Shown here: one piece after another, positions 35,187 through 44,273 of the stretch | Layout of the letters: each line of letters opens with the position of its first letter | Numbering within the stretch: the stretch's first letter is position 1 | NCBI GenBank assembly: GCA_903875215.1 | Contig: CAIQVH010000036.1 | Location: forward strand, 62,001-126,000 | DNA length: 64,000 nt | Reading direction: 5' to 3' | From: an uncultured Anaerolineae bacterium | Lineage (GTDB): Bacteria; Chloroflexota; Anaerolineae; Anaerolineales; Villigracilaceae | The notes under the pieces: model-generated | Databases searched by the model: none | What the model was told of the DNA's origin: nothing | Seen by the model: only the letters and a program-made list of their open reading frames with translations | Translations under genes and position numbers: made by a program

Positions 35187-36431
35187 ATGACCCGATCCCT
35201 GATCGAACTGACCCTCACCACCCTGACCTACGGCGGCGCAGCCATGGGCCGCCTGGCCGACGGCCGCGCCTGCTTTGTGCCCTTTGCCCTGCCCGGCGAA
35301 ACCATCCGCGCCCGGCTGGTGGAAGAGCGCAAAAACTTCGCCCGCGCCGAGCTGGTCGAAATCTTGCGTCCTGCCCCGGCGCGTATTGCGCCGCGCTGCG
35401 CCCACTTTGGCGTGTGCGGCGGCTGCCACTATCAAAACCTGGCCTACCCCGACCAGCTGACCGCCAAAACCGAAATCCTGCGCGACCAGCTCACCCGCAT
35501 TGGCAAAATTCAAAACCCACCCGTGCACCCCATCGTCGCCTCCCCGGCAGAATGGAATTACCGCAACCACGTCCAATTTCACCTGGATGAAAACGCGCAC
35601 CTGGGATTCATCACCGCTGGGACCGAATCCGCGCGAAATGACGCCCCCTTCAGCATACTCCCGATTACCGAATGTCACCTGCCAGAGGCCGCCCTGAACA
35701 ACCTCTGGCCGGCACTCAATTTCGAAGCCGGAACCGCGCTCGAGCGCGTCTCGCTGCGCGCCGGGCAGGAGACCCTGCTCCTGCTCGAATCCGATTCCCC
35801 CGTCACACCCTCCGTCGAGATCGAAGCCGAAATCTCGGTAGTGCACCTGACCGGAGAAGAAGCCATTGTCATCGCCGGAGATGACCACCTTGTGCTGGAA
35901 GTGCTCGGGAGACCGTTCAAAGTCTCCGCCGGGTCGTTTTTCCAGGTCAACACCCCCATGGCCGCCCGAATGGTGGAATACGTTCTGGGACTGCTCCCAG
36001 CCCGTGTGGGCACCCTGCTGGATGTTTATTGCGGCGTTGGCCTGTTCTCGGCCTTCCTGGCCCCGCGCTGCGACCGCCTGATCGGCATCGAGATCTCGCC
36101 GGCGGCCTGCGCCGATTTTGCCGCCAACCTGGATGAATTTGAGCATGTCGAGCTGTACGAGGCCCCCGCCGAACATGTCTTGCCCGCCATTTCGGTTGCG
36201 GCACAGGTTGTACTGGTGGATCCGCCGCGCGCCGGTCTGGAGAAAAAAGCCCTCGATGCGCTGGTGGCCCTGGCCGCACCGGTTTTAATCTACGTTTCGT
36301 GTGATCCTTCCACCCTGGCGCGAGATTCCGCCCGGCTGCTGGCAGGCGGCTACACCCTTGAGCAAGTGACGCCCTTCGACCTTTTCCCACAGACCTATCA
36401 TATCGAAAGTATCAGCCTGTTCACGCGATGA
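35187..36431 (+). CDS. 23S rRNA (uracil-5)-methyltransferase, RlmD/RlmC/TrmA family
   Basis: SAM-dependent RNA m5U methyltransferase, 414 residues. Residues 1-60 are a TRAM RNA-binding domain (LTTLTYGGAAMGRLADGRA). The [4Fe-4S] ligands appear as RCAHFGVCGGCHY. The SAM motif is DVYCGVGLFS near residue 276, VDPPRAGL is motif IV, and the catalytic Cys is in YVSCDPSTLARD near residue 372. Whether it modifies U1939, U747 or tRNA U54 cannot be said from sequence. The last four bases overlap the DUF6062 gene. Confidence 0.93.
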   Translation: MTRSLIELTLTTLTYGGAAMGRLADGRACFVPFALPGETIRARLVEERKNFARAELVEILRPAPARIAPRCAHFGVCGGCHYQNLAYPDQLTAKTEILRDQLTRIGKIQNPPVHPIVASPAEWNYRNHVQFHLDENAHLGFITAGTESARNDAPFSILPITECHLPEAALNNLWPALNFEAGTALERVSLRAGQETLLLLESDSPVTPSVEIEAEISVVHLTGEEAIVIAGDDHLVLEVLGRPFKVSAGSFFQVNTPMAARMVEYVLGLLPARVGTLLDVYCGVGLFSAFLAPRCDRLIGIEISPAACADFAANLDEFEHVELYEAPAEHVLPAISVAAQVVLVDPPRAGLEKKALDALVALAAPVLIYVSCDPSTLARDSARLLAGGYTLEQVTPFDLFPQTYHIESISLFTR

Positions 36432-37051
36432 CCACTTCGGCGCTGTATGATTCCTTGTTGCTGGCCTGTCGCCAGCCGGGCTGCCCGCTTTGCCGGGTAA
36501 GCCACGATGTTGAATATCGCTACCTCGACCAGTTTTTCTATTCCCAGGTCAACGACTATGATTCGCGGGTTCGTTTTCGCGCCAGCACCGGTTTTTGCCC
36601 GCCCCATGCCGATATAGCGCTGAACGAGTTGGCTGGAAAATCACTTGGAGTGGCGATCCTTTACGAAGATTTGCTGCGGATTGCCCAGGAAAGCCTTGAA
36701 AAGGGCCAAAACCTGGCCATGGCAAAGGGTAAATGCCCGGCCTGCCAGCTCCACGATGAGACGAATGGCTACCTGCTCACTGATCTGGAACGTTATATTT
36801 TGCAGCCCGATCTGCAAAGCGCCTTGCAAAGCTGCGCCGGGCTGTGTTTTCAGCATTATTCACTGGCGTATGACCGTCTGCGAGGGGATAAGCGCCGCCA
36901 ACTGGTAGCCATTCAGCTGCAGGCTGTGCAATCTTTGCGCGCCGAACTGGCGGAATTCATCCGCAAGAATGATTATCGCTTTCAGGGTGAGGGGTTTGGG
37001 TCGGAGCGCGATGCCTGGCGCAGGGTAGTGGAATTGGTAACGGGCAAATAG
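36428..37051 (+). CDS. DUF6062-like protein with two CxxC/CxxH metal modules
   Basis: A 207-residue soluble protein. Two similar metal-binding sets occur: CPLC with CPPH near residues 19 and 59, and CPAC with CFQH near 104 and 143. Spacing suggests two zinc or iron sites made by an internal duplication. The remaining sequence is helical and ends in a basic region. Translation is coupled to the methyltransferase by an ATGA overlap, suggesting an RNA-related or accessory role, which is only inference. Confidence 0.8.
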   Translation: MTTSALYDSLLLACRQPGCPLCRVSHDVEYRYLDQFFYSQVNDYDSRVRFRASTGFCPPHADIALNELAGKSLGVAILYEDLLRIAQESLEKGQNLAMAKGKCPACQLHDETNGYLLTDLERYILQPDLQSALQSCAGLCFQHYSLAYDRLRGDKRRQLVAIQLQAVQSLRAELAEFIRKNDYRFQGEGFGSERDAWRRVVELVTGK

Positions 37052-37750
37052 CTACTTGTAAAATCCAAAACGGGGCAGGCCGGCGGCGCTGATACGCGCC
37101 ATGCGCTCGCTCGCCGGGCTGATTAACCTGAAGCCGCCGTCACGGTGCAGTAACGGGATGCGCCGCCGGGTGCGGGCAAATTCAGCGCGCATTTTTTCAG
37201 AGTGGGCGGCATACGCTTCGAAGATATCCTGCTCCAGCGCGAAGAGCCGGTCATGGGTGGCAATGAATTCGTGGCGGTAGGCTTCAGTTACGGCTTCCAG
37301 GTGACTGATCACCCAGCAGACCGATTCAAATTCCCATTCGCAGGCCAGGCCTAAAAAACGATAATCCGTGCTGACATAAGGGAAAAATGGGAACTGCCGG
37401 CAGCTGAGGGCGCGGAAGGGACGCTGGCAGGCCTGCGGGCCGAGACAGGCCAGGTAGAGCATGTTTTCAGGTTGTTCCAGTTGAAGCTGCCGGGTTTCGT
37501 CGCTTTGCGAACATTCATCGCCGCGCCAGGGTTGCCATAGGTTGGTTGTTTTTTGCAAAAAGGTCCATTCCTGGGGGTAGGCGGCAGGGACGGCGTGACA
37601 GATGTCGCAGCAGAAGGGTTTTCCGGCCGGGTTGTGGCGGGCACATTGCTGGCCACAGTCCAACGCGGCCAGCGGCTCATCCAGCCTGGCGTAGAGTGTG
37701 CGGATGTCGGCCAGCGGCGAGGTAAGGTAGTCTTTCAGGGTGAGGGGCAT
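37052..37750 (-). CDS. Cys-rich hypothetical protein (YkgJ-like cluster)
   Basis: A 232-residue soluble protein with about eleven Cys, mostly in the first 120 residues: CGQQCARH, FCCDICH, DECSQ, LACLGPQACQ and LSCRQFPFFP. The arrangement resembles YkgJ-type metal or Fe-S cluster proteins but is not a clean match. The C-terminal part (EAYAAHSEKMRAEFAR) is helical and basic. Convergent with and directly abutting the DUF6062 gene (no intergenic bases). Confidence 0.72.
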   Translation of the reverse strand: MPLTLKDYLTSPLADIRTLYARLDEPLAALDCGQQCARHNPAGKPFCCDICHAVPAAYPQEWTFLQKTTNLWQPWRGDECSQSDETRQLQLEQPENMLYLACLGPQACQRPFRALSCRQFPFFPYVSTDYRFLGLACEWEFESVCWVISHLEAVTEAYRHEFIATHDRLFALEQDIFEAYAAHSEKMRAEFARTRRRIPLLHRDGGFRLISPASERMARISAAGLPRFGFYK

Positions 37751-37801
37751 GGGAGATGAGCAACCTGCCCACCGGGTGGGGCCGATGGGCAGGCTGGGTG
37801 G

Positions 37802-39706
37802 TTAGTTTTCGGCCAGGACGATGATCCGGTCGCCTTCTGTGAAGGTGATTTCGGTAGTTTTTTTGGGGTTGGTACGCACTCCGTAGGAGGCGGCTGCGCT
37901 GCGGGCTTCGGTGTTGATGCGGTAGCCAATGGCGGTTTCGCCACGGCGGCGGGCGGCCTCGAGGACGGTGTAGAAGTTGACAGCCTGGCCGAGTTCCACG
38001 TAATCGGCGGCTGGTTTGATGTAGATTTCGGAACCTTCGGGGTCAAACAGGTCTGTAAACAGGTCGTATAAATCTGCGTTTTCTGAGAGCTGCGACATCA
38101 TCAGGCTGATGAGGTGGTCGCTGACGATGAAATCATCCACTTTGGCGACTTCGGCCAGCTCGCGGTTGCGCAGGTCGAGCATTTCACTGACGATGGAGAA
38201 GGGCGTCTGGTCTTTTTCGGCGATGTCGCGCAGGTGCAGGAGGGTGATGAGGGTGCGGGCATCGGCGTCTTGGATGTCGAGGCTGGTATCGGCCAGGACG
38301 ATGACGTGGTCGTAATCGGCTATTTTTAGTTCGTCGAGCAGGACGCGGTCGGTGGTGTCGCCAGCCTGAAAATGCAGTTTCTGGTTGGACAGTGTTCCGC
38401 AGGCGTGGATTTCTTCTGCAAAATTTCCGCTGGCGACGATGGTGATACTGGAACCTTTGACAACGTAGTTGTCCAGTTCGCGCAGGATGATCGGGGCGGA
38501 GTCATTCCAGCCAAGCAGGAGGCCTTTTTCGGGCTGCAGGGAGGCGCGTTTGGCGCTGCTGCGCAGCATTTGGGGCTGGATTGGCGGGTTGCTCAGGCCC
38601 GTAAGTCGGATGGTGTCGTCATCGGCTGCGATGACAATCACTTTGTCGCCGGGGGCCAGGCGCAGATCCATGGCAGGGTTGAGCAGGATTTTGCCGCCGG
38701 ATTGCTGGATGCCGATCAGGGCGGAATCTTCGTAGGCGCTGAGTGCATCTCCGTAGGTTTTCCCGGAAAGCGAGGGTTCGGCTTTGATGTAAATTTCATC
38801 GCCGCCGAAATTGAGCAGTTCAGTGTAGACAACCGACAGCCCGGATTGGCGCGAGGTTTGCGCGGTGACGCGGGCAATAATTTCGCCGGTCAGGACGGCG
38901 CTCAGGTGGTCTTTGGCGCCGATCATGTGGATGACTTGCAGGTTGCGTTCATCCTGAACCTGGGTGACGATCTGGTAGGGTTCGGGGTGGCGGTTGGGGT
39001 TGTTGGTAACGGCCAGCGTGGTCTTGATGACGTAGGAATCGGCGTCGCCTTCTTCGGGGGGCAGGATGATGATCGAGCGGGCGGTGTGTGGGTTGATGAT
39101 CTCTAGATCGGTGGGGTCGTTGGGTGAGCCGGAGCGGCAGATGATACGTGTGGTTTTGGTATCGCTGAGGCGCGCGTTGAGTTCTTCTTCCATCTCCACT
39201 TTGTCTTTATCGGCCAGGATGACGATCACGCCGTCTTTCTGGTTTTCATTGGCGGTGATGACTTCCTGGAGGATGGTGAAAATCTGCGGCGACCAGCCAA
39301 GAATGACCGTGTGGTGATTTTCCAGGACGCGCGAGCGACCTTTGCGCAACTCCTCGAGTTTGCCTTCCACCCCGGCTGTCAGTACGCCGATCAGGGTGGA
39401 GATGATGAAAACGCCGCCGAGTGTGACCATGAACATGACCAGGCGGAATCCCCAGCCGGCGTCCCCACCCATGGTTCCGGCGTCGAGTGTGCGCATCAGG
39501 CTTTCCCAGGCTGCCTCGATGAAGCTCATGCTTTCGCTGCCTTCCGGGGCCACGATCCGGCCTCCGATGCTGATGACCGCGGCGGCCAGCAGGATGATGA
39601 CCACAGAAAGAATCCCCAGCCCGGCAATGAGCGCCAGCGTGCCGCGGGACATGTAATTATCAAACCAGTAGCCAATTTTTTCTTTTAATGTGGGTTTTGG
39701 GGACAT
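37802..39706 (-). CDS. CASTOR/POLLUX-like RCK ion channel
   Basis: Membrane protein of 634 residues related to the CASTOR/POLLUX family of plant nuclear ion channels. Helices occur near residues 22-48 and 90-115, with a re-entrant pore region (TLDAGTMGGDAGW) between them. The long cytosolic remainder contains two RCK-type Rossmann domains (HHTVILGWSPQ near residue 132 and GLLLGWNDSAP near 390), each followed by a regulatory-like subdomain. Start ATG 39706 with GGAG seven bases upstream is chosen over the open frame to 39886. Ion specificity unknown. A TATAAT lies 47-52 bases upstream. Confidence 0.85.
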   Translation of the reverse strand: MSPKPTLKEKIGYWFDNYMSRGTLALIAGLGILSVVIILLAAAVISIGGRIVAPEGSESMSFIEAAWESLMRTLDAGTMGGDAGWGFRLVMFMVTLGGVFIISTLIGVLTAGVEGKLEELRKGRSRVLENHHTVILGWSPQIFTILQEVITANENQKDGVIVILADKDKVEMEEELNARLSDTKTTRIICRSGSPNDPTDLEIINPHTARSIIILPPEEGDADSYVIKTTLAVTNNPNRHPEPYQIVTQVQDERNLQVIHMIGAKDHLSAVLTGEIIARVTAQTSRQSGLSVVYTELLNFGGDEIYIKAEPSLSGKTYGDALSAYEDSALIGIQQSGGKILLNPAMDLRLAPGDKVIVIAADDDTIRLTGLSNPPIQPQMLRSSAKRASLQPEKGLLLGWNDSAPIILRELDNYVVKGSSITIVASGNFAEEIHACGTLSNQKLHFQAGDTTDRVLLDELKIADYDHVIVLADTSLDIQDADARTLITLLHLRDIAEKDQTPFSIVSEMLDLRNRELAEVAKVDDFIVSDHLISLMMSQLSENADLYDLFTDLFDPEGSEIYIKPAADYVELGQAVNFYTVLEAARRRGETAIGYRINTEARSAAASYGVRTNPKKTTEITFTEGDRIIVLAEN

Positions 39707-39900
39707 GGGTAGCTCCAAGAGGATGGGAGATGGATATAGAATAATTAAGACTATTATAGGGGTTTTTGGAAAATCGAGAAGGTTTTCGCAAAAGTTGCCT
39801 CTCCTGCTGCGGCTGCAGCTGCTTGACTGTTCAAGATGCTGACGTTGGCGTACAATTGCTGCCAGCGTGCCGCCAGGCACCATCAAGAAAGTGCGATGCC

Positions 39901-40536
39901 ATGAAAAACCTGCTCAATCGACTCAAATCCGTCAGCCTGGCACAGTGGCTGGCGCTGGCACTGGTCATTTTGGGGTTGGGAGTGATGATCTACAAAGCCA
40001 GGGGCATGTTGGAATTCTACAAGGAAGTGCAATATGCCAGCCAGCATGATTTCGCCGCCGGGAATCTCTCCCCCGATTTGATTCGCCCGTGGATGAGTTT
40101 GCGCTATGTCGCCGCGGCGTTTGCTGTGCCGCAGCAGTACCTGTATCAGGCAGCCAATATCCAGCCCAAAAAAGAGACCAGCATGATCGCAATCAACCGT
40201 CTGAACAGCCAGATGGATCTTGGCAAAGTGGATGGCCAGCCGGCGCTGATGCAAACCCTGCGCGCGGCAATCCTTGCATACCGCGCCAACCCCGTCGCCA
40301 CCGGGCTGCTTGAAAAACAGGTGGAGAATTGGATGACCATGCAGTATGTCGCCAACAGTTGCGCCATCAGCGTGGAGAGTCTCTTCGAGGGACTTAACCT
40401 GCCGGCGCAAGGGAATGCCTACAAGCCGCTCAACTTCCTGGCCACAGAAACTGACTACAGCGGCGGCCCCAAGGCCCTGCTGGCCAACATCCAGAAAATC
40501 GTTGACGAACGATGCGTCAAACCGGCGGTTCCATGA
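39901..40536 (+). CDS. Hypothetical membrane-anchored protein
   Basis: A 211-residue protein with a basic N-terminus, one helix at about residues 14-32, and a soluble helical part. Two related segments occur, PWMSLRYVAAAFAVPQQYLYQA and NWMTMQYVANSCAISVESLFEG in shortened form, indicating an internal duplication of a two-helix unit. The frame opens at 39766, but ATG 39901 gives a sensible membrane anchor. The DedA gene overlaps its stop by four bases, so function may be tied to lipid or membrane handling. Confidence 0.72.
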   Translation: MKNLLNRLKSVSLAQWLALALVILGLGVMIYKARGMLEFYKEVQYASQHDFAAGNLSPDLIRPWMSLRYVAAAFAVPQQYLYQAANIQPKKETSMIAINRLNSQMDLGKVDGQPALMQTLRAAILAYRANPVATGLLEKQVENWMTMQYVANSCAISVESLFEGLNLPAQGNAYKPLNFLATETDYSGGPKALLANIQKIVDERCVKPAVP

Positions 40537-41153
40537 GCATAGATTTAACTTCTCTCGCGCTGGGCTGGATGGCCGCGTATGGCGCACCAATGGTGGCCGG
40601 TATCCTGTTTTTCGGCGGCCTGGGCGTCCCGGTGCCGGGCACGCTGGTTGTGATTGCATCCGGCGCTTTCATCCGCCAGAGCCTGCTGGATGCAGTTTCC
40701 ACGCCACTGCTGGGTTACCTCGGCACCATCCTCGGCGACGGCCTGCTCTTCGCCATAGGATTTTTTGCCAGCCATTGGATCGAGCGCCGCTTTGGAGCAA
40801 CCTCTGCCTGGAAAAGCGCCCAGGATTTGTTCGAGCGCCGCGGCGGGATCGCCATTTTTCTCACACGCTGGCTGCTGACGGCCGTAGCCCTGCCAGTGAC
40901 ACTCGTGGCGGGCAGCAGCGGCTACCGTTTCCGCAAATTCTTTCTCTACGACTTGCTCGGTGAACTGCTCTGGTTCGTCATCTACGGCGGGCTGGGCTAT
41001 GCCTTCGGCAGTCAATGGGAATTAATCAGCGATTTTATCTCCAACTTCAGCGGCTTTCTGGTCGGCGCGCTGGCATTGGGGGTGGGCATTTACGCCCTGG
41101 TCAGGTTGGGCCGCAAACCCGTAAAAAACGCACCCGCTGACGGATCAGTTTAG
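40533..41153 (+). CDS. DedA family membrane protein (VTT domain)
   Basis: Polytopic membrane protein of 206 residues. It holds the VTT/SNARE-associated core: VPVPGTLVVIASGAF, GTILGDGLLFAIGFF, and the RF-(x)-RWL region with FLTRWLLTAVALPVTLVAGSS in pieces. The family scrambles lipids such as undecaprenyl phosphate or phosphatidylethanolamine between leaflets; the lipid here is unknown. ATG 40533 overlaps the preceding stop. The UPF0173 hydrolase follows 22 bases downstream. Confidence 0.9.
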   Translation: MSIDLTSLALGWMAAYGAPMVAGILFFGGLGVPVPGTLVVIASGAFIRQSLLDAVSTPLLGYLGTILGDGLLFAIGFFASHWIERRFGATSAWKSAQDLFERRGGIAIFLTRWLLTAVALPVTLVAGSSGYRFRKFFLYDLLGELLWFVIYGGLGYAFGSQWELISDFISNFSGFLVGALALGVGIYALVRLGRKPVKNAPADGSV

Positions 41154-41175
41154 GCTTTTTTAAAGGAGATTTTCC

Positions 41176-41862
41176 ATGACCCATACCCTTACCTGGTTCG
41201 GACACGCCACTCTCGGGCTGGAAACGGGCGGCGCACACCTGCTGGTGGATCCCTTCTTCAGCGGCAACCCGGCCGCCCGTGTGCGCGCCGAGCAGGTTTC
41301 CCCCGAATTCATCCTCGTCACCCACGGGCACGGGGATCACGTTGGAGATACAGTGGCCATTGCCCGGCGCAGCGGCGCAATGGTCATCGCCAACTATGAA
41401 ATCTGCAACTGGCTGGGCCGGCAGGGAGTGGAGACGACCCATCCCCAGCATCTGGGCGGCGGTCACCAATATCCGTTTGGTTATGTAAAAATGACCCAGG
41501 CCTTGCACGGTTCCTCCCTGCCAGATGGTTCCTACGGCGGCAACCCGGCTGGTTTTTTGCTGACCCTGCTGGACGGACGAAAAATTTACCTGGCGGGTGA
41601 TACCGGCCTGTTTGGCGATATGCGTCTGATTGGCGAGGAAGGCATTGATTTGGCGGTTCTGCCGATTGGCGATAACTTCACCATGGGGCCGGAGGATGCC
41701 CTGCGCGCTGTCAGGCTGCTCGCGCCGAAACAGGTCATCCCGATCCACTACTCCACCTGGGATTTAATCCGTCAGGATGCCCAGGTCTGGGCTGAGCGGG
41801 TGCAGCAGGCCACAGGAGTCCAGGTTCATGTCCTGTCGCCGGGCGGAAGTTTGCAATTTTAA
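41176..41862 (+). CDS. UPF0173-type metallo-beta-lactamase-fold hydrolase
   Basis: Cytosolic metal-dependent hydrolase of 228 residues, the usual length for UPF0173. The metal motif is THGHGDHVGD near residues 54-63, a second His appears in ALHGSS, and the bridging Asp in YLAGDTGLFGDM. The final His is in VIPIHYSTWD. AAGGAG precedes the ATG. A strong terminator ends the unit 39901-41862. Substrate unknown. Confidence 0.93.
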   Translation: MTHTLTWFGHATLGLETGGAHLLVDPFFSGNPAARVRAEQVSPEFILVTHGHGDHVGDTVAIARRSGAMVIANYEICNWLGRQGVETTHPQHLGGGHQYPFGYVKMTQALHGSSLPDGSYGGNPAGFLLTLLDGRKIYLAGDTGLFGDMRLIGEEGIDLAVLPIGDNFTMGPEDALRAVRLLAPKQVIPIHYSTWDLIRQDAQVWAERVQQATGVQVHVLSPGGSLQF

Positions 41863-41880
41863 GCGAGGGAGAAGAAATAC

Positions 41881-41914
41881 AGCCCGCCGGAATGATTCGG
41901 CGGGCTGTTTCTTT
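41881..41914 (+). terminator. Terminator after the UPF0173 hydrolase gene
   Basis: AGCCCGCCG (41881-41889) pairs with CGGCGGGCT (41898-41906) around an 8-base loop, followed by a T-rich run. It separates this plus-strand unit from the convergent PAP2 gene. Confidence 0.9.
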
Positions 41915-41928
41915 TGCGGTGCGGTGAG

Positions 41929-42489
41929 TTAATAGAGCGGGAAAAAGCGCAGCAGGGTTTCAAAAATCAGCGGCGAGGCCGGGTATCCGATCAGCGCCAC
42001 TAAAATGCCCACCAGTGCTCCAGCCAGGATATCCGATAAATAATGGACGCCCATGGCCACCCGCGCCACGGCCACCAGCGGCGCCCAGATCCACAAGACC
42101 ACGGCCAGCCAGTCCGGCCCTAAAAAGGTGGCGAGCACGGCAATCAGAAAAGCGCGCGCGGCATGACCGGATGGGAAGGAGTGCGGGTCGGTGTTGCGGT
42201 AGATAGCGCCCCATTCGCCCTCCGGGCGGCGGCGTTTGATGGTGAATTTGAGCGTCATCACCAGCGCGGCCAGGATTGAGATCCACCAGAATTCATAGAC
42301 CGCCCAAAGTTTCCAAAAAGTTTGATTGGCGACCAGCCAGAGCAACAGCAAGGCGGCGCCCCAGAACCAGGAGTCGCCGGAATGCGCGAAGAACATGGCG
42401 AAACTGCGCAGAAGGCCGGGTTTTTCGGCCACGCGCCAGGCGTAGGAGACATCACGGTCAAGTTCGAGCAGGCGTTTGAGCAAGGTCAT
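41929..42489 (-). CDS. PAP2-family phosphatase
   Basis: Integral membrane phosphatase of 186 residues, probably on undecaprenyl pyrophosphate or a phosphatidate-type lipid. The three family motifs are KFTIKRRRP, SFPSGHAAR and ARVAMGVHYLSD, all with their catalytic residues. Four or five helices are predicted. The shorter frames on both strands here are shadows. The nucleotidyltransferase gene is 63 bases upstream on the same strand. Confidence 0.92.
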   Translation of the reverse strand: MTLLKRLLELDRDVSYAWRVAEKPGLLRSFAMFFAHSGDSWFWGAALLLLWLVANQTFWKLWAVYEFWWISILAALVMTLKFTIKRRRPEGEWGAIYRNTDPHSFPSGHAARAFLIAVLATFLGPDWLAVVLWIWAPLVAVARVAMGVHYLSDILAGALVGILVALIGYPASPLIFETLLRFFPLY

Positions 42490-42552
42490 TCTCCAGCAGG
42501 GGTAGGAAAGACCTGGTCTGGTCGCCCCTGTGAGGTTTTAAGGAGCCGGTGG

Positions 42553-43320
42553 TTATGGCTTTGCCAAGTCGGCGCGCATGATTTCCAGCTGGTGGGGTTT
42601 ATCCACGTCCATGCCGGCTTCGGCCCAGGGCCAGATGATGGCTTTGCCGCGAATGCCGATGCTGGCGCAGGCGCGGTGCACGGCTTCTTCGAGGGTCAGC
42701 TGGCGGGTGAGCAGCAGGAAGAGTGTGCCAAAACCGATGATGGAGGCCTGTTTGAGCGGGCTTTTGCGGTTGCCGATCAGGGCTTCCCAGGTTTCGAGGT
42801 GTTCGGTGGCCATGCTGACGTGTGCGGCGTTGATGTCGGCTCCACATACATCCATGTCTTTAAGATGCGTCCAGGTGCGTTTAGAGTTTGGATAGCGTTT
42901 GTCCATCACTTCGCGCGGGACGACGCCGTAGTGCAGATCGGCGAGATCGGCTTCGACCTGTGAGACCAGCCAATCGATCATTTCACCGGTCAGGGCAGGG
43001 ATGTCGGAGGAGACAATCAGGACGTGCTGGCTCTCGGGGTTGAGTTCGAGTGATTTTTGGACCCCTGTGACGATGTTGGCGAGCATGCGTCCCTGGTTGG
43101 ACAGGTAGTGGATAGGTTTGGTGCAGGTGACGCCGGCTTTTTCACTCATGCCGATCAGGATGACAGCCTCGACTTTTTGCGAGGCGGAAAGCGCATCCAG
43201 CACCCACTGGATCATCGGCTTGCCGGCGATATCGAGCATGGCTTTGGAGCGGCCTTCAGTGTAGGGGTAAAGCGGGTCTTCGGGGAGCGGGATTCCGCCC
43301 GCAGTGACAATCGCGTTCAT
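42553..43320 (-). CDS. MobA-like nucleotidyltransferase
   Basis: Rossmann-like nucleotidyltransferase (NTP_transf_3 group), 255 residues. The N-terminus MNAIVTAGG with GRSKAMLDIAGKPMIQWVLD is the NTP-binding loop, and VSSDIPAL carries the metal Asp. The C-terminal half has unusual extra sequence (NAAHVSMATEHLETWEALIG). Targets such as sugar-1-phosphate or molybdopterin are possible. It follows the quinate-dehydrogenase-like gene by 20 bases and is likely transcribed with it. Confidence 0.88.
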   Translation of the reverse strand: MNAIVTAGGIPLPEDPLYPYTEGRSKAMLDIAGKPMIQWVLDALSASQKVEAVILIGMSEKAGVTCTKPIHYLSNQGRMLANIVTGVQKSLELNPESQHVLIVSSDIPALTGEMIDWLVSQVEADLADLHYGVVPREVMDKRYPNSKRTWTHLKDMDVCGADINAAHVSMATEHLETWEALIGNRKSPLKQASIIGFGTLFLLLTRQLTLEEAVHRACASIGIRGKAIIWPWAEAGMDVDKPHQLEIMRADLAKP

Positions 43321-43340
43321 GGGTGCTTCTCCGGTGGCGG

Positions 43341-44246
43341 TCAGTTCAGTTGCTGAAGCTGCGGTTCGAAGCCGAGCTGGTTGAGCATGTCGCTATATTC
43401 TTCCCGGGTCAGCGGGCGGCCTTTGCCTGAGAGGGCGACGAGGGCAGCTTCCATCATGTTGGTGCCAAAGGAGCGCCCGTCCAGCACGGGGGTGGTGGTC
43501 AGCAGGTACTTGATGCCGGCTTGTTTGAAAAAGGCTACATCTTCAGGGGTGGTGGTGTTGGTGACGATGATCTTGCCCGGGAGTTCATCGGGCATGTGGC
43601 GTTTGATGTAGTGACAGTCACCAGCGATGACGGTGGCCCAGTGGAACCATTTTTCGCCTTTGGGGGCGCGTTTTTCCTGTTTTTCTCCGGTCGGGTAAAC
43701 CCATTCGAAGGGCAGGCGGCCCACCAGCGGCATCAGCAGCGCGGCAGCGGTTTCAATCTGCCGGGTGTTATGGAGCATGATCGGCACATCAATGCCAAAG
43801 AGCAGGTCGCCGTAGGTGCATTCGTAGCCGGCTTCGGGGAAGCAGGTGGACATGCCCCAGCGATCAATGCCGACCGGGATGAGGGCTTTGCGTCCTTTTT
43901 CTGTGATGTAGTCTTTAATTTTGGCATCCAAAAAAGCGGCGGATTTGTTTTCGAGTGTGTTCTTCAGCCCGACGCCATCCACAAGCGGCGTTTTTTTGAC
44001 ATAACGCACCATCGGCTGTACCGAGTGGAAGGGGTACCACTTCTCGCCGACCAGGGCGCCCAGATCGGCCCCGCCCACGCCGAAAGCGTCAACGCTGCCA
44101 TCCAGTTCCTGGTATTTCAGGGCAGCGGCTTCCATGTCGCCATCCGTCCCGATCCGCTCGATGGAGATTTTCTCTCCCAGCAGGGTGATTTCAACTGCCT
44201 TGTTGCGCTTTGACGAACCAATGCTGATGCTGACGGCACGCTTCAT
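43341..44246 (-). CDS. Conserved protein often annotated quinate 5-dehydrogenase-like
   Basis: A 301-residue soluble protein with an Asp/Gly-rich start (SIGSSKRNKAV) and conserved blocks DAFGVGGADLGAL, GDCHYIKRHMPDELPG and TTPVLDGRSFGTNMMEAAL. From memory, closely similar Chloroflexota proteins carry the automatic name quinate 5-dehydrogenase, but I see no classic GxGxxG Rossmann motif or shikimate-dehydrogenase-type active site, so function is uncertain. A clear promoter lies 28-56 bases upstream. It heads a two-gene unit with the nucleotidyltransferase. Confidence 0.7.
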   Translation of the reverse strand: MKRAVSISIGSSKRNKAVEITLLGEKISIERIGTDGDMEAAALKYQELDGSVDAFGVGGADLGALVGEKWYPFHSVQPMVRYVKKTPLVDGVGLKNTLENKSAAFLDAKIKDYITEKGRKALIPVGIDRWGMSTCFPEAGYECTYGDLLFGIDVPIMLHNTRQIETAAALLMPLVGRLPFEWVYPTGEKQEKRAPKGEKWFHWATVIAGDCHYIKRHMPDELPGKIIVTNTTTPEDVAFFKQAGIKYLLTTTPVLDGRSFGTNMMEAALVALSGKGRPLTREEYSDMLNQLGFEPQLQQLN

Positions 44247-44273
44247 AACGCCTCCACGAATTTAATTTTTGCC

